From the NCBI GenBank assembly GCA_014801225.1, contig JAAVEO010000037.1, positions 1-43,047 of the forward strand: DNA of 43,047 nucleotides. The letters run 5' to 3'. The notes beneath the pieces were generated by a model. That model saw only the letters and a program-made list of their open reading frames with translations. It ran no database searches and was not told the DNA's origin. Both the position numbers and the translations under genes were made by a program. Below are positions 35,808 through 43,047 of this stretch, piece after piece; within the stretch, counting starts at the first letter, position 1; each line of letters opens with the position of its first letter. The DNA is from Bacteroides sp. (GTDB lineage: Bacteria; Bacteroidota; Bacteroidia; Bacteroidales; Muribaculaceae).

Positions 35808-37724
35808 TTACTTTACAAGCAGTTTTGTAGTCTTCCCGTCTACTGTCACAAGATACAGACCTGTCTCTACAGCGACACTTCCACTCTTCATAAGTGTGGC
35901 CACTCGCTGTCCGGAGACATTGTGAATATCGGCTTTTGCAAATGTTCCGGCCACACGGATTGTGCCCTCGGCGGCTGTCACTTCAGCAGAAACACCGGTC
36001 TCTGCGTCCACTGTCTCTACTCCGTCTGTAATCCATTCGGAGTAGGGTATGGCCACAGCATTCTCGATCACTCCGTTTAGAGCGTTGATGAGATACACTA
36101 AGATAGTGGTGTTCTTTACTTTGGATTCGTCATCAAGGTGCAGGGTATAGTCATACTCATAGCTCTCCCCGGCCTTCACATCGGAGGGCACTGTGCCCTC
36201 GATACCGTTGTAATTCTCGATAAGCGCACCTACATTATTATGGAAGATATCCGCATATTCCGGCTCATCCGCGAAGTTGCCCATCTCTCCGAGTTCACCG
36301 CCGGCGAAGCCATTGAGCTGGGTATAAGGGCCTACATTGTCTCGACGCACTACGTAAGCCAGACGCCACTCTCCGTGGCAGTCGCCGAGGAAGGTGGTGC
36401 TTGTGTGGATGTCGAGCATGGAGGGATCGCTTTTATCAGGCGTCACCTTTGCCGACATCTTTGCATAAGCCGGCATCTCCTTCACCTTATTATAGATAAA
36501 GTCCATACTGTCATAGCTTGCTGAGGAGTTCTGGTACTGGAGCAGACGGTTGGGTATCACGGTAGGTATCTTTGTGCAAAGATAGCTTGTGAAGAAGTCT
36601 TCATATCCATCGCCTGAAAGCTCGTCATACATGTGTACCATCACAGGGAGGAATGTGGAGGTGGTGCCGTATTCATGGCCGAGCAATTCGTTGGATACTA
36701 TACCTATCGGGCTGGTATCCACTGTGAGCGATGTGCCCTGTTCCATAACTACGTTACGCTGGAAGCCCTCTCCCTTGGGCAGACAGAGAAGGTAATCGGT
36801 AGAGGTCGCATCCTCGCAGGTGTTGGGCTGTCCGTTCACAGAAGTTACGGTCACTCTAACCGGGACGTTATTGCCGGTAGTGTTTACGGGTGCGTTGAGA
36901 TAGATTCGGAAGAGATCATTGTATTTGATATCACCTTCTATCTTCATGGTGGCATCGATGGGCTCATCGTTGCCGATATTGATTCTCAGACCCACTTCGT
37001 CCACACTGGCTGCGCCGAGATTGATAAGGTTCACGATAGTCTCGATCTGGTCGCCGGGATAAGCGAAGCCGTATGATGAGGAGCTGAACACTCCTACATT
37101 GTAGAGCGGAAGGTTCTCTCCCTGGAATGTGGCTTTGATAAGCACGGCGCCATACTGGTCATTAAGGTTGACCCATTGACTGTCGGCTCCCATGCGTACC
37201 CAACTGCCATAATCTTCATCATGATCCACATTATCCCAGATGATGGGGGATTGCTTGTCGTTGGCGGCTTTCAGTGTATATCCGATATAGAAGCCCTTGT
37301 CACCATCTATTACGTATGGATCCTCGAGTGATATGTCGGTATAGCTTACCATATCGGAGGAGAGTTTGCCGGTAGTGGCAGTGAAGGGAGTCTCGTCAAG
37401 ATCGTAGGATAGCCATACCGTAGCCTCGGGAATGGTATTGGTGTAGGTGTCCGGGTTATAACCGGCGAATACACTAACGGATTTTACGGTGGCACCCTTG
37501 AAGCGGGCGGCTGTCTCGGCCGGGATATACATTGCGGCCGAACACTCGGTGCCGGCTTTCACCAAATCCGGGGCAATACCCATGGCATCGCAATAGCAGA
37601 AATCCATGGTGGCCTGTACGTTGCGCGGAGTAGGCGTATCTACAGGCACCTGTCTGATGGTCACGCCTTGTGCCGCCGCTGTCAGTGAATATGCGGCACA
37701 GGCTAATAGTAGAAATTTCTTCAT
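35808..37724 (-). CDS. Omp28-like secreted protein without the CxxC pair
   Basis: 638 residues. MKKFLLLACAAYSLTAAAQG is a signal peptide. Residues 40-310 are beta-rich. Around residues 322-345 comes the block that opens the thioredoxin-like Omp28 domain: RNVVMEQGTSLTVDTSPIGI. Family members have a form like EEGTGTWCGWCPRG there, so V335 and S338 occupy the two cysteine positions. What follows still fits (LGHEYGTTSTFLPVMVHMYD, then FLGDCHGEWRLAYVVRRDNV and YDYTLHLDDESKVKN). The last 70 residues (IRVAGTFAKADIHNVSGQRV to the closing TTKLLVK) form a C-terminal domain like those attached to type IX secretion cargo. Probably exported or surface-bound; no redox role is likely. A 197-base repeat element lies 43 bases upstream. 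Confidence 0.83.
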   Translation of the reverse strand: MKKFLLLACAAYSLTAAAQGVTIRQVPVDTPTPRNVQATMDFCYCDAMGIAPDLVKAGTECSAAMYIPAETAARFKGATVKSVSVFAGYNPDTYTNTIPEATVWLSYDLDETPFTATTGKLSSDMVSYTDISLEDPYVIDGDKGFYIGYTLKAANDKQSPIIWDNVDHDEDYGSWVRMGADSQWVNLNDQYGAVLIKATFQGENLPLYNVGVFSSSSYGFAYPGDQIETIVNLINLGAASVDEVGLRINIGNDEPIDATMKIEGDIKYNDLFRIYLNAPVNTTGNNVPVRVTVTSVNGQPNTCEDATSTDYLLCLPKGEGFQRNVVMEQGTSLTVDTSPIGIVSNELLGHEYGTTSTFLPVMVHMYDELSGDGYEDFFTSYLCTKIPTVIPNRLLQYQNSSASYDSMDFIYNKVKEMPAYAKMSAKVTPDKSDPSMLDIHTSTTFLGDCHGEWRLAYVVRRDNVGPYTQLNGFAGGELGEMGNFADEPEYADIFHNNVGALIENYNGIEGTVPSDVKAGESYEYDYTLHLDDESKVKNTTILVYLINALNGVIENAVAIPYSEWITDGVETVDAETGVSAEVTAAEGTIRVAGTFAKADIHNVSGQRVATLMKSGSVAVETGLYLVTVDGKTTKLLVK

Positions 37725-38062
37725 ATCGGTTTTTCGTTATTGTCAGTAGAATCACTTTTTCATCTGATAAGTAGCTAAGAAAAATAAATGATATGATAGA
37801 TGCGAGATAATTTTGAGGCATGTTGGCCGCGGAGAGAAGGAGCTTAGCGAGCTAAGCGACTGAACGACAAGGTCAAGATGACCAAAATTAGCCGCATATA
37901 GCATATCAAGATTGTTTCAAAGCTATTTAGTCATATATCGTTTTATTTTTCTTAGCTACTTATGAGCAGTGAAAGTATTCAAAGCGTAAAATTACACAAA
38001 ACTACTGACATACACAAAAAGCGACCGCAAGTGCGACCGCTTATTCAACTATCGGAAGTATT
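37725..38062. other. Intergenic region dominated by a short inverted-repeat element
   Basis: 338 bases between the Omp28-like gene and the DUF4250 gene, both minus strand. It holds the 197-base element listed separately and about 100 bases of unremarkable sequence to its right. No consensus promoter for the Omp28-like gene was found between its ATG and the element. Confidence 0.6.
37767..37963. mobile_element. MITE-like element with 22-base perfect terminal inverted repeats
   Basis: ATAAGTAGCTAAGAAAAATAAA at 37767-37788 is an exact complement of 37942-37963, and partial similarity continues inward (GATATGA against TCATATATCG). The 153-base interior is structured: GCTTAG-CGAG-CTAAGC (37850-37865 region) and GGTCA-AGA-TGACC. 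It holds no gene; one plus frame ends in ELSELSD-stop. The small size, perfect ends and structured core suggest a miniature inverted-repeat element or solo remnant. I see no clear target-site duplication, so mobility is inference. Confidence 0.6.
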
Positions 38063-38239
38063 TCAGCGAAACTGGTTGATTCCTTCTATATATTGGAAAC
38101 CGGCATCGCCAAGCTTCTTCTCCAGCGCTTTGCGATCCACGTCGTAAGCTCTGCAGAACGCATCCAATCCGGCATATTCATCACGCAATTTCATATTCAC
38201 CATGCTCAGTAGCATGAAAGGGTCTTGTGGTAGATTCAT
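38063..38239 (-). CDS. DUF4250 family small protein
   Basis: 58 residues from ATG 38239 (MNLPQDPFMLLSMVNMKLRD). The longer frame to a TTG at 38248 adds only three residues and is not needed. The whole sequence is family-like: the opening PQDPFMLLS block, a helix DEYAGLDAFCRAYDVDRKAL, and the end FQYIEGINQFR. DUF4250 is a short conserved family found in Bacteroidota and Firmicutes with no established function; the helical layout with a repeated charged pattern suggests a small winged-helix or SAM-like fold, which is inference. It is a single-gene unit, transcribed leftward towards the repeat element. Confidence 0.88.
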   Translation of the reverse strand: MNLPQDPFMLLSMVNMKLRDEYAGLDAFCRAYDVDRKALEKKLGDAGFQYIEGINQFR

Positions 38240-38292
38240 AATCGTCAAATTGGGAGAGGGATAGGGTAGTGGTAGTTAAAAAATATTCTTGG

Positions 38293-38324
38293 TTTGTGTA
38301 TGATGCCGATTTTAAGTATATTTG
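38293..38324 (+). promoter_or_regulatory. Promoter of the Ntn-hydrolase gene
   Basis: TTTG (38293-38296), 20 bases, TATATTTG (38317-38324). Full consensus match, leader about 60 bases. Confidence 0.82.
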
Positions 38325-38392
38325 CAGTGAAGTTGTCTAAACATTATTCGGGAATATGTTTGGATCGCTTCAGTCAATAATATATACCAATC

Positions 38393-39523
38393 ATGACATC
38401 AATCATTAAACGGATATTACCTCTTCTTTGTTGCGCGGCGCTTCATTCTGCCGATGCCTTCTCTTGTACTTCTGCCATTATCTCTGCCGATGCCAATCCT
38501 TACGGACGTCCGATGCTATGGAAACATCGTGATACGAGCACTATTGACAATAAGGTGGAATATGTGGAAGGAAAGAATGGCGAACATTCTTATGTGGCTC
38601 TGTTCAATGCCGACGACCGTGATCTCGAGCAGGCCTGGACCGGCATGAATGATGTCGGTTTTGCAGTGATGAACACTGCCTCCTATAATATCAAGGATGA
38701 TAATGTAAGCGCCGGGAAAATGGATCGCGAGGGTTACGTCATGACCATAGCTCTCAAGACTTGCCGCACTGTCGATGACTTTGCGCGCCTTCTCGACTCT
38801 CTTCCTCGTCCTATGGGGGTGGAGGCCAATTTCGGAGTAATAGATGCCTCCGGTGACGGAGCTTATTTCGAGACAAACAATCATTCTTACGTACGCTATG
38901 ATCTTAAGGATGCGCCCGATGGGATGATGGTTCGCACCAATTACAGTCATTCAGGTCGGCCAAATGAAGGCTACGGCTTTATAAGGGAGGCTAACGCTGA
39001 GTATATACTCGCCCCCTATGCCGCAGAACAGGCTGTTACTCCTGAAGTGCTTACGGAAGTGGCGAGTCGCAGTTTCTATCATGATATGAAGAAGCGTGAT
39101 ATGGCGGAGTGCGGCGAACGATGGGTGATAGATCAGGATTTTATCCCCCGTTACAAGTCTACGGCTACAATCGTGATCGAAGGTTGCCGTCCTGTGGAGG
39201 ATGTGATGTCGGTAAAGCCGTTTGATCTGAGCCGCCAGTATATAATGTGGACTGGTATCGGATACCCCCCTTGTGCGGAGATTGTGCCTGTATGGTGTGC
39301 TCCCGATGGTGTGGATAAGGAATTGCGAGGTATAGGCCCCGACGGACATTCTCCGATGGGCGACAAGGTAAAGGCACGTAGGGCGGAAGTGTTTCCTCAT
39401 AAAAAGGGTAACGGTGATAAATATATTGACATGACTCGCCTCTTCAACGAGGAAGGTACGGGATATGTGCAGGTGCTTCGCCGTCAGAATCATGAAGTGT
39501 ATGAGAAATTCTCGCAACGTTGA
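38393..39523 (+). CDS. Exported Ntn hydrolase, peptidase C45 / linear amide hydrolase family
   Basis: 376 residues. The N-terminus MTSIIKRILPLLCCAALHSA is signal-like, and C25 in DAFSCTSAIIS sits right at the expected end of the signal peptide or propeptide, the position of the catalytic N-terminal nucleophile. The following pattern fits the C45 and penicillin-acylase-like group: RPMLWKHRDTS, TGMNDVGFAVMNTASYN, MGVEANFGVIDASGDGAYFE, RTNYSHSG. Substrates in this group include acyl-amino acids, bile-salt amides and penicillins. It is not a typical bile salt hydrolase by length or spacing, so no substrate is assigned. Its 3' end overlaps the start of the next gene by 23 bases. Confidence 0.86.
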   Translation: MTSIIKRILPLLCCAALHSADAFSCTSAIISADANPYGRPMLWKHRDTSTIDNKVEYVEGKNGEHSYVALFNADDRDLEQAWTGMNDVGFAVMNTASYNIKDDNVSAGKMDREGYVMTIALKTCRTVDDFARLLDSLPRPMGVEANFGVIDASGDGAYFETNNHSYVRYDLKDAPDGMMVRTNYSHSGRPNEGYGFIREANAEYILAPYAAEQAVTPEVLTEVASRSFYHDMKKRDMAECGERWVIDQDFIPRYKSTATIVIEGCRPVEDVMSVKPFDLSRQYIMWTGIGYPPCAEIVPVWCAPDGVDKELRGIGPDGHSPMGDKVKARRAEVFPHKKGNGDKYIDMTRLFNEEGTGYVQVLRRQNHEVYEKFSQR

Positions 39524-40091
39524 GCCATCTCTCGGTTCGGAGGAAGAGGAGTATGTCTCGGCTAAGTTCAAGATGCCGGCGAAGTCGCTTTTCGGCACGA
39601 TGCTTATGCTCTATGGACGTTGGTGGTTGCCTGTGTGCGCTGTGCCGTTGATTGCCGGTATTGTCGTGTGGAGTATTACCGGGGATCTGCGATGGCTTAT
39701 AGTGAGCATGATGTTTCTTTTCATAGTCTTACCCATGATTGCCGCTCTTCTCTATTTTAATTATGGCCTGCAACGTGAATGTTTCCTTAACGCCGTTCTG
39801 CATGATGTGGCGATTGCCTCGGACGGATTGGTTATAACTCTCTATCGTCGGGTGTTGGAGGAAGATGATATGGATGATGCTGAAGATACGGAAGAGAAAT
39901 GGGAAAAGGGGTATATCTTTGAAATTCCCTATTCTCAATTGCGCCCGTTCCATATAGTCGGCTCCGCCGTAGTCATCCCCGCAGGAAAAGGTTTTATCTG
40001 GCTCCCTCTCAAAGCCTTCCCCTCTTCCGATGCCATGTCCCGATTCATGCAACGTATCTCCCAAGGCATAGCTTCCCGTCGTTACGCATAA
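39501..40091 (+). CDS. Small membrane protein, function unknown
   Basis: 196 residues from ATG 39501 (ATG 39492 is also in frame). The start overlaps the upstream hydrolase gene by 23 bases in another frame, so translation may be coupled. Two hydrophobic segments form a hairpin: WWLPVCAVPLIAGIVVWSI and LRWLIVSMMFLFIVLPMIAAL. A C-terminal globular part follows (VAIASDGLVITLYRRVLEED, an acidic loop, YIFEIPYSQLRPFHIVGSAV, GFIWLPLKAFPS), which recalls the YcxB-like layout in which a membrane hairpin precedes a small beta domain. That match is loose. No transport or catalytic motif was seen. No terminator is visible after it. Confidence 0.75.
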   Translation: MRNSRNVEPSLGSEEEEYVSAKFKMPAKSLFGTMLMLYGRWWLPVCAVPLIAGIVVWSITGDLRWLIVSMMFLFIVLPMIAALLYFNYGLQRECFLNAVLHDVAIASDGLVITLYRRVLEEDDMDDAEDTEEKWEKGYIFEIPYSQLRPFHIVGSAVVIPAGKGFIWLPLKAFPSSDAMSRFMQRISQGIASRRYA

Positions 40092-40174
40092 GGCGTTTTT
40101 ATGATGCAGGAAGAATTCGGTATCGTTTTTCATGATGGTTGGAGATGATAATTTATGGATTAGGAAATTTTTAT

Positions 40175-40182
40175 TACTTTTG
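40175..40182 (+). promoter_or_regulatory. -7 box of the thioesterase gene
   Basis: TACTTTTG matches TAnnTTTG; TTTA lies at the -33 position with a 20-base spacer. The predicted start near 40190 rules out the in-frame start at 40132. Confidence 0.6.
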
Positions 40183-40254
40183 CACTCTCCGAGTGCGAAA
40201 ACTCCTGTTGAAGGAAATTATTTTTCATCCACCCGGAAAAATGACCAATTATAT

Positions 40255-40677
40255 ATGCGCATATTAAAAGATACCAGAAAACGCTATTGCTTCATAATGG
40301 ATATGGAGGTGCGCGACTATGAGCTCGATTGCGAGCAGATAGTCAACAATGCCAATTATCTCCACTATATGGAGCATACCCGACACAAATTCTGTGGCGA
40401 TGCCGGTCTCTCGTTTATCGAGATGCACAATCGTGGCATTGATGCCGTGGTTCGTAAAATTGAAGTGGAATATAAGACATCCCTTCGTGGCGGCGAACGC
40501 TTCCTCAGCTGTATTCGTCTTGAGCGTAAGGGACCGCGATTCATATTCCATCAGGATATCCTTCGTCCCGGAGGTGAGGTCTGTGCCGAGGGAATAGTCA
40601 CTGTTGTTGTGCTGAAAGATGGCAAACTCTCGCGCGGCGATGAGCTCGCGGCTATATTCGCTCCCTACCTGAAATAA
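40255..40677 (+). CDS. Acyl-CoA thioesterase, hotdog fold
   Basis: 140 residues from ATG 40255. ATG 40297 is the alternative; the earlier start was preferred because the strand YCFIMDMEVRDYELD aligns with the family's first strand. The core motif DCEQIVNNANYLHYMEHTRHKF is the hotdog-fold 4-hydroxybenzoyl-CoA thioesterase-type pattern, with Asp of DCEQ at the catalytic position and the long HMEH-type helix. Then AVVRKIEVEYKTSLRGGERF and VCAEGIVTVVVLKDG. Hydrolyses small acyl-CoA thioesters in the cytoplasm; the acyl chain is not known. dprA starts nine bases after its stop, so the two form a unit. Confidence 0.9.
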   Translation: MRILKDTRKRYCFIMDMEVRDYELDCEQIVNNANYLHYMEHTRHKFCGDAGLSFIEMHNRGIDAVVRKIEVEYKTSLRGGERFLSCIRLERKGPRFIFHQDILRPGGEVCAEGIVTVVVLKDGKLSRGDELAAIFAPYLK

Positions 40678-40686
40678 TTGTAATAA

Positions 40687-41808
40687 ATGACTGAGGAGCA
40701 GAAAGATCTACTTTATAAGATTGCGGTGTCGATGACGCCGGGTGTCTCTGCCGACATTGTGCGGGCCATGGAGGCACGCGATGTGTCGGCGGAGGAATTT
40801 ATATGCCTTGAATCGGTAGATCTCTCTGCGCGTCTTGGTCTCGCCCGCGGTGTCACATTCCAGATGGTTCACCGTGAGGCTGCTTTGATTCGTGCACGTC
40901 AGGAGATGGATTATTGTGGCCGCCATTCCATACGTCCGCTTTTCCTTTCCGATCCGGATTATCCCTATCTGTTGGCTGAAGCTCCGGATGCTCCTGTCCT
41001 TATATACGTATTGGGTGATGGCCCGCTTGATTCGCCCCATTCTGTAGGTGTGGTGGGCACACGCCGTTGTACACCCTACGGAGCCAACTTCGTTCATAAA
41101 TTTGTGGAGGAACTCGGCGGCTTGTTCCGGGATCTCTGTGTGGTGAGCGGTCTCGCCGCCGGTATCGACAGCATGGCTCATCAAGCCGCTCTTGATGCAG
41201 GAGTGGCTACTGTGGCTGTGGTGGCTCACGGCCTCCATACCATCTATCCTGCCGCCAATACCGAATTGGCCCGCAATATTGTGAAGAGTGGAGGGGCGAT
41301 TGTCACCGAATACCCCTCCGGCACTGCCTCATTCCGCAATCATTTTCTTGCCCGCAACCGTATCATCGCCGGTTTGTCGCATATATCCGTCGTAGCTGAA
41401 AGTGAAATCAAAGGAGGCGCGATGAATACGGCCAACCATGCCAATTCCTATAATCGCGAGGTGGGAGCTCTTCCGGGCCGCAATAGCGATCGCGCCAGTA
41501 GCGGATGCAATCATCTGATACGTACTCATAGAGCATCCCTCGTAGAGAATGCAAATGATATCGTAGATCTTATGGGGTGGGAGATATGTACGCACGTAAA
41601 GGCTGTACAACGCAACCTGTTCCCTGAACTTGACGGCGACTCCAAACTAATCTACGACTGTATGCGAATGGAGCAAGATCCGATATCTGTAGACGCTCTT
41701 CACTATAAGACCCTTCTCCCTGTGCGTCGCCTTATGGAACTATTGCCGGAACTCGAGTTCGACGGAGTCGTAACCCGATGTCCCGGCAACAAATATACCT
41801 TGGTTTAA
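40687..41808 (+). CDS. dprA: DNA-processing protein DprA
   Basis: 373 residues, the usual length. An N-terminal helical SAM-like part is followed by the Rossmann-type domain: SVGVVGTRRCTPYGANFVHKF, VVSGLAAGIDSMAHQAALD, VAVVAHGLHTIYPAAN, FRNHFLARNRIIAGLS, VGALPGRNSDRASSGCNHLI. A C-terminal winged-helix segment ends in VTRCPGNKYTLV. DprA loads RecA onto incoming single-stranded DNA during transformation and is also present in many bacteria not known to be competent. It follows the thioesterase gene by nine bases. The stop codon is five bases from the stop of the convergent gene, with no terminator between. Confidence 0.97.
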   Translation: MTEEQKDLLYKIAVSMTPGVSADIVRAMEARDVSAEEFICLESVDLSARLGLARGVTFQMVHREAALIRARQEMDYCGRHSIRPLFLSDPDYPYLLAEAPDAPVLIYVLGDGPLDSPHSVGVVGTRRCTPYGANFVHKFVEELGGLFRDLCVVSGLAAGIDSMAHQAALDAGVATVAVVAHGLHTIYPAANTELARNIVKSGGAIVTEYPSGTASFRNHFLARNRIIAGLSHISVVAESEIKGGAMNTANHANSYNREVGALPGRNSDRASSGCNHLIRTHRASLVENANDIVDLMGWEICTHVKAVQRNLFPELDGDSKLIYDCMRMEQDPISVDALHYKTLLPVRRLMELLPELEFDGVVTRCPGNKYTLV

Positions 41809-41813
41809 ATCCA

Positions 41814-42695
41814 TTAGATGCGGTCAAGCACCGTCTCCACAAGACGCATCACGGCCGGTTTATAGTCGGTATCGGCGTCTTGCGCCACTCTCTGCGCGAT
41901 AATGCAGCAGGCGGTGACGGCTTTATGTCCCAACATCCGCGCCAAACCCTGCATGACGGCTGATTCCATCTCGAAATTAGTCACAGGCTTTCCCTTATAT
42001 CGGAAACTCTCGATCTTCGAAATAAGGGTGGGATCAGCCAAGGGTAATCTTACGGAGCGCCCCTGGGGAGCATAAAAGCCTACAGCTGCTATAGTGCTGC
42101 CGCGTCGCATATCGTTGCCGCCGATGCGCTGTGTAAGTTCCGGATCTGCGGCCACGGTGTAAGGGGTGGCCCATGTGGAATTCCAATCCGTATGAGCCAT
42201 AAACTCCCTTTGGAAATCAAGATCGCATACGGCATCACGCCCCGCGTAATAATTTAGAATACCGTCAGTGCCGGTAGCCAATTCAGCGAGCACGGCATCT
42301 CCGATACGAAGATCATCCTGAAGCGCACCCGAAGTGCCTACACGCACCATCTCGAGCGTACGATGCTGAGGCTTAACGGTTCTCGTCTCGAAATCAATAT
42401 TTGCGAGAGCATCCAGCTCCGTCACTACAATTTCCATATTATCCGAACCGATACCATGGGAAATCACCATGAGCGGTTTCCCTTTATACGTACCTCCGAT
42501 AGCATGAAATTCTCGCGAGGCCACTCTATAATCTATTGAATCAAAGAAAGTGTCAGCGATCATGTCTGCGCGCCCCGGATCGCCTACGAGAAGAATCTTG
42601 TCGCGCAGCTGCTCCGGACGCAGATGAATATGGAAAGCGGAGCCATCATCATTGATGATAAGCTCGGAAGGTGGAATCACACGTTTAGTCTCCAT
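41814..42695 (-). CDS. Nucleoside phosphorylase (uridine phosphorylase family)
   Basis: 293 residues, cytoplasmic. The phosphate-binding part LVGDPGRADMIADTFFDSI and the segment SHGIGSDNMEIVVTELDAL match the NP-I family of uridine phosphorylases; MVRVGTSGALQDDLRIGD is the central conserved block, and the C-terminal FEMESAVMQGLARMLGHKAV carries the Met-Glu-Ser ribose-binding site. The enzyme splits nucleosides with phosphate into base and ribose-1-phosphate in salvage. Substrate preference (uridine or another) cannot be fixed. Length is longer than E. coli Udp (253) because of N-terminal and central insertions. Transcribed divergently from tRNA-Ser; no clean promoter was found. Confidence 0.9.
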   Translation of the reverse strand: METKRVIPPSELIINDDGSAFHIHLRPEQLRDKILLVGDPGRADMIADTFFDSIDYRVASREFHAIGGTYKGKPLMVISHGIGSDNMEIVVTELDALANIDFETRTVKPQHRTLEMVRVGTSGALQDDLRIGDAVLAELATGTDGILNYYAGRDAVCDLDFQREFMAHTDWNSTWATPYTVAADPELTQRIGGNDMRRGSTIAAVGFYAPQGRSVRLPLADPTLISKIESFRYKGKPVTNFEMESAVMQGLARMLGHKAVTACCIIAQRVAQDADTDYKPAVMRLVETVLDRI

Positions 42696-42825
42696 GGTAA
42701 CAATATTATATACATTAATACTATAACTCTACAACATCTTCGCTCCCTCAATTGTTTCCCTACTTCTCTTTATATCGAATGATGTCCTCTCCTGCGTCCT
42801 GCCTGACAAAAAAATCCGCATAAAT

Positions 42826-42856
42826 TTTGCAGAAAAAGAAAAAAGTACTAATTTTG
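42826..42856 (+). promoter_or_regulatory. Promoter of tRNA-Ser
   Basis: TTTG (42826-42829), 19 bases, TAATTTTG (42849-42856). Predicted start about 15 bases before the mature 5' end. Confidence 0.82.
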
Positions 42857-42878
42857 CACCGCTATCAAAAACGACCGA

Positions 42879-42965
42879 GGAAAGATGCCGGAGTGGTCGA
42901 TCGGGACGGTCTCGAAAACCGTTGTACTCTTACGGGTACCCAGGGTTCGAATCCCTGTCTTTCCG
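42879..42965 (+). tRNA. tRNA-Ser, anticodon CGA
   Basis: 87 bases. Acceptor GGAAAGA (42879-42885) pairs with TCTTTCC (42958-42964), discriminator G at 42965. The anticodon stem ACGGT/ACCGT encloses the loop CTCGAAA with anticodon CGA (reads UCG). A long variable arm (about 42920-42939) is typical of tRNA-Ser. T arm CAGGG-TTCGAAT-CCCTG. The CCA end is not encoded (CAACC follows). Confidence 0.96.
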
Positions 42966-42979
42966 CAACCACTAGGATT

Positions 42980-43009
42980 GAAACTCACTGAAAACCAGTG
43001 AGTTTCTTT
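42980..43009 (+). terminator. Terminator after tRNA-Ser
   Basis: GAAACTCACTG (42980-42990) pairs with CAGTGAGTTTC (42996-43006) around AAAAC, followed by TTTCATTTT. Confidence 0.82.
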
Positions 43010-43047
43010 CATTTTGGGAGGTCTTAAAATTTGGTTAGTCCCCCAAA

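Noticed and set aside
37474..37821. 115-codon frame crossing the left end of the repeat element
   Set aside because: It overlaps the signal-peptide region of the Omp28-like gene in another frame and is not protein-like.
40132..40254. Longer thioesterase start at 40132
   Set aside because: It lies upstream of the -7 box at 40175-40182, and the added residues have no counterpart in hotdog thioesterases.

Overview
The window looks like chromosomal DNA of an anaerobic gut member of the Bacteroidales, most likely the Muribaculaceae or a close family (the family is inference). The signs are: many start regions carry the Bacteroidota sigma-ABfr promoter (TTTG or TTG, 19-20 bases, then TAnnTTTG); Shine-Dalgarno sites are weak; and the content is typical of the group (DUF4250, DUF5063, Omp28-like and TonB-plug outer membrane proteins, GH51 arabinofuranosidase, B12-dependent ribonucleotide reductase, rubredoxin, MalQ with N-terminal starch-binding modules). 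No phage, plasmid, CRISPR or complete insertion sequence was seen.

Layout. 1-655: 5' part of an AAA-ATPase gene running off the left edge. 822-9006 (minus): a protein-quality block, tig-clpP-clpX from one strong promoter, then recQ with its own promoter inside the clpX terminator, then a periplasmic parvulin-type foldase. 9016-17904 (minus): araC-like regulator, nitroreductase, nrdJ, malQ, a DUF5063 gene and an M18 aminopeptidase, closely spaced. 18095-18796 (plus): membrane-anchored protein with a HIRAN-like C-terminus. 18897-20663 (minus): EamA transporter and inositol-monophosphatase-like enzyme. 20961-26521 (plus): rubredoxin, a Fur-family repressor behind a repeat-rich promoter, an orphan DUF1015 gene, an unrecognised protein, a porin-like beta barrel with a structured leader, and a Gate-domain membrane protein. 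26754-28916 (plus): TonB-plug/barrel protein. 29070-32472 (minus): PurF-like amidotransferase and a membrane-anchored helical-repeat protein. 32890-35433 (plus): secreted GH51 enzyme with an extra domain inserted near its C-terminus. 35808-38239 (minus): Omp28-like secreted protein that has lost its CxxC, a 197-base element bounded by 22-base perfect inverted repeats, and a DUF4250 gene. 38393-41808 (plus): exported Ntn hydrolase, small membrane protein, hotdog thioesterase, dprA. 41814-42695 (minus): nucleoside phosphorylase. 42879-42965 (plus): tRNA-Ser(CGA) with promoter and terminator.

Most of the window is housekeeping. I found no convincing multi-gene undescribed system. The best leads are regulatory or small: the inverted-repeat element at 37767-37963, the tandem 16-base repeat in the Fur-family promoter, the two-state leader of the porin gene, the HIRAN-like membrane protein, and the cysteine-free Omp28-like protein. 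Several start codons are set here by promoter position rather than by the longest open frame (recQ, fur, the thioesterase, the helical-repeat protein).
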